Shown here: one piece after another, positions 1-11,100 of the stretch
How positions within the stretch are numbered: the first letter of the stretch is position 1
Layout: each line of letters starts with the position of its first letter
NCBI GenBank assembly: GCA_015680905.1
Contig: CM027381.1
Span: 59,338,501-59,402,500 of the forward strand
DNA length: 64,000 nt
Source: Coptis chinensis
Lineage: Eukaryota; Streptophyta; Magnoliopsida; Ranunculales; Ranunculaceae
Direction: 5' to 3'
The notes under the pieces: model-generated
Seen by the model: the letters and a program-made list of their open reading frames with translations, nothing else
Database searches by the model: none
Told to the model about the DNA's origin: nothing
Made by a program: the position numbers and the translations under genes

Positions 1-590
1 ATCTAGATAGCTTAAGAGCTAAGCTTTTGTCTCTTGATATAGAAGAGATAGATCCCCAAATTCGTGCAAGGGCTGAGGAGTCATGTTTTGGGCCGAAAAA
101 TTGAGCCCAAAACCCAATTTGGTGAATCCAAGACTTCCCATTCTGGTCGTGTTACTGTAGCACGAGTTTTCACCAATTTATATTGCTATGATCGAGTCAA
201 GGTCTGGACCATTGGAAAGAGCTTTTTGAGACGGTCATTTTGAAATAAAATGGGCCCAAATTTGAGGTATGAGTCCAAAGATATGGCCATTTGAAATTCT
301 GTTGACTTTTCTTCAACTTTCTAATCCGGTTTGACTTTTACTTAATAGCTTTGACTTGGGCTTTTTAAGAGCTTTTTCTCCATTAAATTTGGGCTTTCTT
401 CATAGAACTTTCATAGCAATCCCTTTAGCTCCTTTTAGCACATAATTAGTAACAAATTTACATTTATTCAACTCCAAAGCCTGAAATACCCAAAAACACG
501 TAATTAGTGATAAACCTATATTATTAATCACATAATTGGTCTAACAGCTATATTGTTAAGGGGTTAAAACTATAGTTTTGGGCACTTATC
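1..590 (-). mobile_element. Diverged Athila-family LTR fragment, cut by the window edge
   Basis: Read on the minus strand, the sequence leftward from 590 resembles the first part of the LTRs at 23219, 26966, 40457 and 51527. It shares the 'cccaaaactatagttttaac' start region, 'caattatgtga', a 'tatttcaggc' segment and the block with 'gggctgaggag'. The canonical TGATAAG start is changed to cgATAAG at 584-591, and satellite sequence follows at once. The LTR therefore interrupts a satellite monomer. It is clearly older than the other LTR copies, and its far end lies outside the window. Confidence 0.75.
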
Positions 591-678
591 GTTGTCTTAC
601 AACGGGTTTAGTCATTGATTCTTGAAGCCTTAGAGTGTTTCCTGAGCTTTTAAGTTTTTGGACCCTTTTGTTCACTTT

Positions 679-730
679 GACCGTTGACTATGGCTTTGGT
701 CGTTGACTATTGACTTTTGACAGTTTGACT
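679..730 (+). promoter_or_regulatory. W-box-like TTGAC cluster (representative; recurs in most monomers)
   Basis: Six TTGAC cores (TTGACC, TTGACT or TTGACA) fall within about 50 bp. The same cluster appears in the left half of nearly all monomers, for example near 2550-2600, 5930-6010 and 14030-14085. TTGACC/T is the core of the W-box bound by WRKY transcription factors. The clustering is seen directly; binding or any function is inference. Confidence 0.4.
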
Positions 731-1212
731 TTTTGGCAATTTTTCTCAGTTGTTCCATGAGGTCCCTTTTAGGGTCATTTTGTCTCATTTTGGCTCTATA
801 ACACGTCTTTTGAGGTATTAGTTCCAGAATAGGGTTGTATCCTGAAAAAGCAGTAAAAATATGAGTTTTCAACAATCAATCAATCAATCATGTGTTTTGC
901 ATTCATTATAATGCAAGCTCACACGTAGGTACATTCAACCAAGTGTTTTGTATTCTTTCTAATGGAAGCTCGCTTGTAGGTACGCTCATTCAATCCATCA
1001 AGTGTTTTGCATTCATAATAATGCAAGCTCACACACGTACGTAAGTGTATTCAGTCAAGTGTTTGTCATTCATTCAATCAATCAAGAGTTTTGCATTCAT
1101 TATAATGCAAACTCAAAGGTAGATGCATTTAATTAAGTGTTTTGCATTCTATTGGTGTAGATAGTGAGGTTTTGGGGTTTGGAAGTTGTTTATATTAGAT
1201 CGAACTTATTTG

Positions 1213-1236
1213 ATCTAGGCTAGGGTTTAGGGTTTA
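1213..1236 (+). repeat. Telomere-like TTTAGGG motif in monomer (representative)
   Basis: The motif 'ctagggtttagggtttag' holds two consecutive plant-type telomere units. It lies at the same place in most monomers, for example 1765, 7120, 10625 and 13918. One monomer subtype has it mutated to 'gggtttagcgtttag', as at 3110 and 9115. It is too short to be a former telomere and is an integral part of the monomer. Confidence 0.75.
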
Positions 1237-4200
1237 GAGGCTTAGTCCTTGTCTTACAAAGGGTTTAATCATTGATTCTTGAAGCCTTGGAGTGTTTCCT
1301 GAGCTTTTGAGTTTTTGGACATTTGAGTTCACTTTCACCGTTGGCTCTATAACACCTCTTTTGACGTATTAGTTCAAGAATAGAACTGTATTATGAAAAA
1401 GCGATAAGAACATGAGTTTTTTTACAATCAATCAATCAATCAGGTGTTTTGCATTCATTATAATGCAAGCTCGCGCGTAGGTACATTCCATCAAGTGTTT
1501 TGCATTCTTTCTAACGCAAGCTCGCTTGTAGGTACGTTCATTCAATCTATAAAGTGTTTTGCATTCATAATAATACAAGCTCACACACGTACGTAAGTGT
1601 ATTCAGTCAAGTGTTTTGCATTTATTCAATCAATCAAGTGTTTTTTCATTAATTCAAATGCAAACTCAAAGGTAGATGCATTTAATCAAGTGTTTTGCAT
1701 TCTATTGGTATAGATAGTGGAAATTGGGGTTTGGAAGTTGTTCATCTTAGATCTAACTTATTTGATCTAGGCTAGGGTTTAGGGTTTAGAGGCTTAGTCC
1801 TTGTCTTACAAATTGTTTAGTCATTGATTTTTGAAGCCTTGGATTGTTTCTTGAGCTTTTGTGTTTTTGGACCCTTGAGTTCACTTTGACCATTGACTAT
1901 GGCTTTGATCGTTGACTGTTGACTTTTGACAGTTTGAATTTTTGGCACTTTTTCCCAGTTGTTCCATGAAGTCCCTTTTAGGGTCCTTTTGTCTCATTTT
2001 GGCTCTATAACACATATTTTTAGGTATTAGTTCCAGAATAGAGTTGTATCCTGAAAAAGCAATAAGGACATGAGTTTTCTACAATCAATCAATCAATCAG
2101 GTGTTTTGCATTCACTATAACGCAAGCTCACACGTAGGTACATTATATCAAGTGTTTCACATTCTTTCTAACACAAGCTCGCTTGTAGGTGCCTTCATTC
2201 AATCCATCAAGTGTTTTGCATTCATAATAAAACAAGCTCACACTCGTACGTAAGTGTATTCAGTCAAGTGTTTTGCATTCTTTCAGTCAATCAAGTGTTT
2301 TGCATTCATTCTAATGCAAACTCAAAGTTAGATGGATTTAATCAAGTGTTTTGCATTCTATTGGTGTAGATAATGAGGTTTGGGGTTTGGAAGTTGTTCA
2401 TCTTAGATCGAACTTATTTGATCTATGCTAGGGTTTAGGGTTTATAGGCTTAGTCCTTTTCTTACAAAGGGTTTATTCATTGATTCTTGAAGCCATGTAG
2501 TGTTTCCTGAGCTTTTGAGTTTTTGGACCCTTGAGTTCACTTTCACCATTGACTATGGATTTGATCGTTGACTATTGAGTTTTGACAGTTTGACTTTTTG
2601 GCTCTTTTTCCCAGTTGTTCCATAAGGGCCCTTTTAGGGTCCTTTTGTCTCATTTTGGCTCTATAATACGTCTTTTGAGGTATTAGTTCCAGAATAGGGC
2701 TGTATCTTGAAAAAGCGATAAGAACATGAGTTTTCCACAATCAATCAATCAATCAGGTGTTTTGCATTCATTATAAAGCAAGCTCACACGTAGGTATATT
2801 CAACCAAGTGTTTTGCATTCTTTCTAATGCAAGCTCGCTTGTAGGTACGTTCATTCAATTAATCAAGTGTTTTGCATTCATTATAATCCAAGCTAACACG
2901 TAAGTGTCTTCATTCAAGTGTTTTGCATTCATTCAATCAATCAAGTGTTTTTCATTCATTCAATCAATCAAGTGTTTTGCATTCATTCTAATGCAAACTC
3001 ACACTTATATGTATTTTATCAAGTGTTTTGCATTGTATTGGTGTAGATAGTGTGGTTATGGGGTTTGGAAGTTGTTCATCTTAGATCTAACTTATATGAT
3101 CTTGGCTAGGGTTTAGCGTTTAGAGGTTTAGTCCTTGTATTACAACGGGTTTAGTCATTGATTCTTAAAGCCTTGGAGTGTTTCCTGAGCTTTTGAGTTT
3201 TTGGACCCTTGAGATCACTTTCACCATTGACTATGGCTTTGATCATTGACTGTTAACTTTTGACAGTTTGTCTTTTTGGCACTTTTTCCCAGTTGTTCCA
3301 TGAGGTCCCTTTTAGGGTCCTTTTGTCTCATTTAGGCTCTATAACACGTCTTTTGAGGTATTAGTTCCATAATAGGGATGTATCCTGAAAAAGCGATAAG
3401 AACATGAGTTTTCCACAATCAATCAATCAATCAGGTGTTTTGCATTCATTATAAGGCAAGCTCACACGTAGGTACATTCTACCAAGTGTTTTGCATTCTT
3501 TCAAATGCAAGCTCGCTTGTAGGTACATTTATTCAATCAATCAAGTGTTTTGCATTCATTATAATCTAAGCTCACACGTAACTGTATTCAGTCAAGTGTT
3601 TTGCATTCATTATAATCTAAGCTCACACGTAACTGTATTCAGTCAAGTGTTTTGCATTCATTCAATCAATTAAGTGTTTTGCATTCATTCTAATACATAC
3701 TCACACGTAGATGCATTTTACCAAGTGTTTTGCATTCTATTAGTGTAGATAGTGGGGTTATGGGGTTTGGAAGTTGTTCATCTTAGATCTAACTTATATG
3801 ATCTTGGCTAGGGTATAGCGTTTAGTGGCTTAGTCCTTGTCTTACAACGGGTTTAGTCAATGAGTCTTAAAGCCTTGTAATGTTTCCTGGGCTTTTGAGT
3901 TTTTGGACCATTGAGTCCACTTTGACCGTTGACTATGGCTTTAATCGTTGACTGTTGACTTTGGACAGTTTGACTTTTCGGCACTTTTTCCCAGTTGTTT
4001 TATGAGGTCCCTTTTAGGGTCCTTTTGTCTCATTTTGGCTCTATAAGTTGTATTTTTAGGTATTAGTTCCAGAATAGAGTTGTATCCTGAAAAAGCGATA
4101 AGAACATGAGTTTTCTACAATCAATCAATTAATCAGGTGTTTTGCATTCATTATAATGTAAGCTCACGCGTAGGTACATTCTTTCAAGTGTTTTGCATTC

Positions 4201-4465
4201 TTTCTAACGGAAGCTCGCTAGTAGGTACGTTCATTCAATCCATCAAGTGTTTTGCATTCATTATAATGCAAGCTCACACTCGTACGTAAGTGTATTCAAT
4301 CAAGTGTTTTGCATTCATTCAATCAATCAAGTGTTTTCCATTCGTTCTAATGCAAACTCAACCGTAGATGCATTTAATCAAGTGTTTTGCATTCATTTGG
4401 TGTAGATAGTTGGGGTTTGGGGTTTTTAAGTTGTTCATCTTAGATCTGACTTATATGATCTAGGC

Positions 4466-5041
4466 TATGGCGATTAAGATGGAAGATGGGCCTGAGAGAG
4501 AGAGGTTTATGCAACTCTGGAGCTTAAACATCAAAATAAAAATGAAGACTCTGAAGCTTTGCAAATGGGAGAGTGCGGAAGAGGGAAGTCATAAGTTAAA
4601 TATTGATGGCACGATGCAAGGAGCTGAAGGGGGATGGGCAGCGGCAATACGCGATGGCAGAGGAACTGTACTAGCAGCAACATGCGGGAAGACGTGGTAT
4701 AAAACAATAGACTTGATCGAGTTAAATGGGCTTGAGAATGGGCTGCGATTAGCGGTAAGATACGGATTCAAAAAGATAAGGGCCCAAACGTATTCAACTA
4801 CTGTAGTCAGTTATTTCAAAGAACTGAGGCAGCACCCATTAGCGAAATATAAGCACTCATTAGCGAAATAGAAAATTTTAATTTAGTGCAAGTATATAGG
4901 GAGTCAAATAAGTTAGCAGATATCTTAGCATCTAATATTCCAAGTGTTAGTTTTATAGAGCTGATTCCAAGCTCTTTTTCAGAAGATGTAAAGAAAATCA
5001 TATATGATGATGCTACGGGCAAAAATCATATAAGAATGTAA
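4466..5041 (+). pseudogene. LINE ORF2 C-terminal RNase H-like domain, broken
   Basis: The translation contains KLNIDGTMQGAEGGWAAAIRD, the first strand and catalytic-Asp region of the RNase H-like domain that ends many plant LINE ORF2 proteins. It continues with IELNGLENGLRLAV and, after a frame change near 4850, RESNKLADILASN. The coding remnant ends with ATGKNHIRM and a stop near 5041, just before the 3' UTR. In an intact LINE this domain removes RNA from the RNA-DNA hybrid. Here the endonuclease and reverse transcriptase are absent, and a short repeat ('cattagcgaaatataag') marks the frame break. It is non-functional. Confidence 0.85.
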
Positions 5042-5124
5042 CAAAGCCAATTTATCTTATTTATACAATAGGGGTAAGGGACCTCTCAAAAACCCTGCTT
5101 GCCATCCAAAAAATAATAATAATG
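4466..5124 (+). mobile_element. 5'-truncated LINE (non-LTR retrotransposon) 3' end in satellite
   Basis: This 0.66-kb fragment ends in an A-rich tail ('ccatccaaaaaataataat') and carries the 3' end of a LINE ORF2. The flanking satellite is in a different register on each side: a monomer end on the left, mid-monomer on the right. Insertion was therefore accompanied or followed by loss or rearrangement of satellite. I could not identify a clean target-site duplication. The same 3' UTR appears in reverse at 14385-14525. Confidence 0.85.
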
Positions 5125-8100
5125 GAAGCTCACGCGTAGGTACATTCCATCAAGTGTTTTGCATTCTTTCTAACGCATGCTCGCTTGTAGGTACGTTCAT
5201 TCAATCCATCAAGTGTGTTGCATTCATAATAATGCCAGCTCACACTCGTACGTAAGTGTATTCAGCCATTGATTCTTGAAGCCTTGGAGTGTTTCCTTAG
5301 CTTTTGAGTTTTTGGACCTTTAAGTTTACTTTGGCCGTTGACTATGGCTTTGATCGTTGACTGTTAACTTTTGATAGTTTGACTTTTCGGCAGTTTTTCC
5401 CAGTTGTTCCATGAGGTCCCTTTCAGGATCCTTTTGTCTCATTTTTTCTCTATAACACGTCTTTTTAGGTATTTGTTCCAGAATAGGGCTGTAACCTGAA
5501 AAGGCGATAAGAACATGAGTTTTCTACAATTAATCAATCAATCGGGTATTTTGCATTCATTATAATGCAAGCTCATGCGAAGGTACATTCAATCAAGTGT
5601 TCTGCATTCTTTCTAAAACAAGCTCGCTTGTAGGTACGTTCATTCAATCAATCAAGTGTTTTACATTCATTATAATGCAAGCTCACACGTAAGTGTATTC
5701 ATTCAAGTGTTTTGCATTTATTCAAATGCAAACTCACACGTAGAAGCATTTTATCAAGTGTTTAACATTCTATTGGTGAATATAGTGGGGTTTTTGGGTT
5801 TTGAAGTTGTTCATCTTAGATATAACTTATAACATCTAGGCTAGGGTTTGGGGTTTATAGGCTTAGTCCTTGTCTTACAAAGAGTTTAGTCATTGATTCT
5901 TTAAGCCTAGGAGTGTTTCCTGAGCTTTTGAGTTTTTGGACCCTTGAGTTCACTTTGACCATTGACTATGGCTTTGATCGTTGACTGTTGACTTTTGACA
6001 ATTTGACTTTTTGGCAGTTTTTCTAAGTTGTTCCATGAGGTCCCTTTTAGGGTCCTTTTGTCTCATTTTGGCTCTATAACACGTCTTTTAAGGTATTTTT
6101 CCAGAATAGGCTGTATTCTGAAAAAGCGATAAGAACATGAGATTTCTACAATCAATCAATCAATCAGGTGTTTTGCATTAATTATAATGCAAGCTTATTC
6201 GGAGGTACATTCAATCAAGTGTTTTGCGTTCTTTTTAATGCAAGCTCACTTGTAGGTACGTTCATTCAGTCAATCAAGTGTTTTGCATTCATTATAATGC
6301 AAGCTCACACGTAAGTGTATTCAGTCAAGTGTTTTGCCTTCATTCTAATGCAAACTCACATGTGCATTATATCAAGTGTTTTGTATTCTATTGGTGTAGA
6401 TAGTGGGGTTTTTGGGTTTGGAAGTTGTTCATCTTAGATATAACTTATAACATCTAGGCTAGGGTTTAGGGTTTAGAGGCTTAGTCCTTGTCTTACAAAG
6501 GGTTTAGTCATTGATTCTTGAAGCCTAAGAGTGTTTCCTGAGCTTTTGAGTTCTTAGACCCTTGAGTTAACTTTGACCATTGGCTATGTCTTTCATCGTT
6601 GACTGTTGACTTTGGACTGTTTGTCTTTTTGACAATTTTTCCCAGTTGTTCTAGTTGTTCCATGAGATCTCTTTTAGGGTCCTTTTGTCTAATTTTGGCT
6701 CTATAACACGTATTTTTAGGTATTAGTTCAAGAATAGATCTGTATCCTGAAAAAGCGATAAGAACATGAGTTTTTTACAATCAATCAATCAATCAGGTGT
6801 TTTGCATTCATTATAATGCAAGCTCACGCATAGGTACATTCCATTAAGTGTTTTGCATTCTTTCTAACACAAGCTCGCTTGTAGGTACGTTCATTCAATC
6901 TATCAAGTGTTTTGCATTCATAATAATGCAAGCTCACACAGGTACGTAAGTGTATTCAGTCAAGTGTTTTGCATTTATTCAATCAATCAAGTGTTTTTTC
7001 ATTAATTCAAATGCAAACTCAAAGGTAGATGCATTTAATCAAGTGTTTTGCATTCTATTGGTATAGATAGTGGAAATAGGGGTTTGGAAGTTGTTCATCT
7101 TAGATCGAACTTATTTGATCTAGGCTAGGGTTTAGGGTTTACAGGCTTAGTCCTTGTCTTACAAATTGTTTAGTCATTGATTCTTGAAGCCTTGGACTGT
7201 TTCCTGAGCTTTTGAGTTTTTGGACCCTTGAGTTCACTTTGACCATTGAGTTGATCGTTGACTGTTAACTTTTGACTGTTTGACTTTTTGGCACTTTTTC
7301 CCAGTTGTTCCATGAGGTCCCTTTTAGGGTCCTTTTGTCTCATTTTGGCTCTATAACACCTATTTTTAGGTATTAGTTCCAGAATAGAGTTGTATCCTTA
7401 AAAAGCGATAAGGACATGAGATTTCTACAATCAATCAATCAATCAGGTGTTTTGCATTCACTATAATGCATGCTCACACGTAGGTACATTCCATCAAGTG
7501 TTTTGCATTCTTTCTAACGCAAGCTCGCTTGTAGGTGCATTCATTCAATCCATCAAGTGTTTTGCATTCATAATAATGCAAGCTCACACTCGTACGTAAG
7601 TGTATTCAGTCAACTGTTTTGCATTCTTTCAGTCAATCAAGTGTTTTGCAATCATTTTAATGCAAACTCAAAGGTAGATGGATTTAATCAAGTGTTTTGC
7701 ATTCTATTGGTGTAGATAGTTAGGTTTTGGGGTTTGGAAGTTGTTCATCTTAGATTGAACTTATTTGATTTATGCTAGGGTTTAGGGTTTAGAGGCTTAG
7801 TCCTTTTCTTACAAAGGGTTTAGTCATTGATTTTTTGAAGCCATGGAGTGTTTCCTGAGCTTTTGAGTTTTTGGACCCTTGAGTTCACTTTCACCATTGA
7901 CTATGGCTTTGATCGTTGACAGTTGAGTTTTGACAGTTTGACTTTTTGGCACTTTTTCCCAGTTGTTCCCTGATGGCCCTTTTTGGGTCCTTTTGTCTCA
8001 TTTTGGCTCTATAGCACGTCTTTTGAGGTATTTGTTCCAGAATAGGGCTGTATCTTGAAAAAGCGATAAGAACATGAGTTTTCCACAATCAATCAATCAA

Positions 8101-11100
8101 TCAGGTGTTTTGCATTCATTATAAAGCAAGCTCACACATAGGTACATTCAACCAAGTGTTTTGCATTCTTTCTAACACAAGCTCGTTTGTAGGTACGTTC
8201 ATTCAATTAATCAAGTGTTTTGCATTCATTATAATCCAAGCTAACACGTAAGTGTCTTCAGTCAAGTGTTTTGCATTCATTCAATCAATCAAGTGTTTTT
8301 TATTCATTCAATCAATCAAGTGTTTTGCATTCATTCTAATGCAAACTCACACTTAGATGTATTTTATCAAGTGTTTTGCATTGTATTGGTGTAGATAGTG
8401 GGGTTATGGGGGTTGGAAGTTGTTAATCTTAGATCTAACTTATATGATCTTGGCTAGGGTTTAGCCTTTAGAGGCTTAGTCCTTGTATTACAACGGGTTT
8501 AGTCATTGATTCTTAAAGCCTTGGAGTGTTTCCTGAGCTTTTGAGTTTTTGGACCCTTGAGTTCACTTTCACCATTGACTATGGCTTTGATCGTTGATTG
8601 TTGACAGTTGATTTTTGACAGTTTGTCTTTTTGGCACTTTTTCCCAGTTGTTCCATGAGGTCCCTTTTAGGGTCCTTTTGTCTCATTTAGGCTCTATAAC
8701 ATGTCTTTTGAGGTATTTGTTCCGGAATAGGGCTGTATCCCGAAAAAGCAATAAGAACATGAGTTTTCCACAATCAATCAATCAATCAGGTGTTTTGCAT
8801 TCATTATAAGATAAGCTCACACGTAGGTACATTCTACCAAGTGTTTTGCATTCTTTCTAACGCAAGCTCGATTGTAGGTACGTTCATTCAATCAATCATG
8901 TGTTTTGCATTCATTATAATCCAAGCTCACACGTAAGTGTCTTCAGTCTAGGGTTTTACATTCATTTAATCAATCAAGTGTTTTGCATTCATTCGAATGC
9001 AAACTCACACGTAGATGCATTTTATAAAGTGTTTTGCATTCTATTGGTGTAGATAGTGGGGTTATGGGGTTTGGAAGTTGTTCATCTTAGATTTAACTTA
9101 TATGATCTTGGCTAGGGTTTAGCGTTTAGAGGCTTGGTCCTTGTCTTATAAAGGGTTTTGTCATTGATTCTGAAAGCCTAGGAGTGTTTCCTGAGCTTTT
9201 GAGTTTTTGGAGCCTTGAATTCACTTTGACCGTTGACTATGGCCTTGGTCGTTGACTGTTGACTTTTGATAGTTTGACTTTTTCGGAATTTTTCCCAGTT
9301 ATTTTATGAAGTCCCTTTTAGGGTCCTTTTGTCTCATTTTGGCTCTATAACACGTCTTTTGTGGTATTAGTTCCAGAATAGAGTTGTATCCTGAAAAAGT
9401 GATAAGAACCTGAGTTTTTTACAATCAATCAATCAATCAATCGTGTTTTGCATTCACTATAATGCAAGCTCACGCGTAGGTACATTAAATCAAGTGTTTT
9501 GCATTCTTTATAACGCAAGCTCGCTTGTAGGTACGTTCATTCAATCCATCAAGTGTTTTGCATTCATAATAATGCAAGCTCACACTAGTACGTAAGTGTA
9601 TTCAGTCAAGTGTTCTGCATTCATTTAGTCAATCAAGTGTTTTGCATTCATTCTAATGCAAACTCAAAGGTAGATGCAATTAATCAAGTGTTTTGCATTC
9701 TATTGGGGGTAGATAATGAGGTTTTGGGGTTTGGAAGTTGTTCATCTTAGATCGAACTTATTTGATCTAGGATAGGGTTTAGGGTTTAGAGGTTTAGTCC
9801 TTTTTTTACAAAGGGTTTATTTTTTCATTCTTGAAGCCTTTGGAGTGTTTCCTGAGCTTTTGAGTTTTTGGACCCTTGAGTTCACTTTTACCGTTGACTA
9901 TGGCTTTGATCGTTGACTGTTGACTTTTGACAGTTTGACTTTTTGGCACTTTTTCCCAGTTGTTCCATGAGGTCCCTTTGAGGGTCCTTTTGTCTCATTT
10001 TGGATCTATAACACGTCTTTTGAGGTACTAGTTCCATAATAGAGTTGTATCCTGAAAAAGCAATAAGAACATGAGCTTTCCACAATCAATCAATCAATCA
10101 GGTATTTTGAATTCACTATAATGCAAGCTCACGCATAGGTACATTCCATAAAGTGTTTTGCATTCTTTCTAACGCAAGCTCGCTTGTAGGTACGTTCATT
10201 CAATCAATCAAGTGTTTTGCATTCATTATAATCCAAGCTCACACGTAAGTGTCTTCAGTCAACTGTTTTGCATTCATTCAATCAATCAAGTGTTTTGCAT
10301 TCATTCATTCAATCAATTAATCAGGTGTTTTGCATTCATTAGAATGCAAGCTCACACGTAGGTACATTCAACCAAGTGATTTGCGTTCTTTCTAACGCAA
10401 GCTCACTTGTAGGTATGTTTATTCAATCAATCAAGTGTTTTGCATTCATTATAATGCAAGCTCACACGGAAATGTATTCAGTCAAGTTTTTTGCATTCAC
10501 TCTAATGCAAACTCACACGTAGATGCATTTTATCAACTGTTTCGCATTCTATTGGTGCAGATAGTGGGCTTTTAATTTTGGGTTTGGAAGTTGTTCATAT
10601 TAGATATAACTTATAACATCTAGGCTAGGGTTTAGGGTTTAGAGGCTTAGTCCTTATCTTACAAATGATTTATTCATTGATTCTTGAAGTCTTGGACTGT
10701 GTCCTGAGCTTTTGAGTTTTTGGACCTTTGAGTTCACTTTGACCGTTGATTATGGCTTCGATCGTTGACTGTTGACTTTTGATTGTTTGACTTTTTGGCA
10801 CTTTTTCCCAGTTGTTCCATGATGTCCCTTTTAGGGTCCTTTTGTCTCATTTTAGCTCTATAACACGTCTTTTTAGGTATTTGTTCCATAATAGAGTTGT
10901 ATCCTGAAAAAGCGATAAGAACATGAGTTTTCTACAAGCAATCAATTAATGAGGTGTTTTGCATTCATTATAATGTAAGATCACACGTAGGTACATTCCA
11001 TCAAGTGTTTTGCATTCTTTCTAACGGAAGTTCGCTAGTAGGTATGTTCATTCAATCCATCAAGTGTTTTGCATATAATGCAAGGTCACACTCGTATGTA

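Larger units (their letters stand above)
592..4465. repeat. Satellite array, block 1 (about 650-bp monomers)
   Basis: Monomers are marked by a (CAAT)n anchor at 873, 1425, 2082, 2738, 3417 and 4118, so spacing is about 550-700 bp. Each monomer has a left half with a run of TTGAC cores and 'ccagttgttcc', and the anchor. The right half holds four or five short subrepeats starting 'caagtgttttgcattc', followed by 'gtgtagatagtgg' and 'ctagggtttagggtttag'. No conserved reading frame runs through the array. The short open frames seen in it are by-products of the repeats. Confidence 0.95.
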
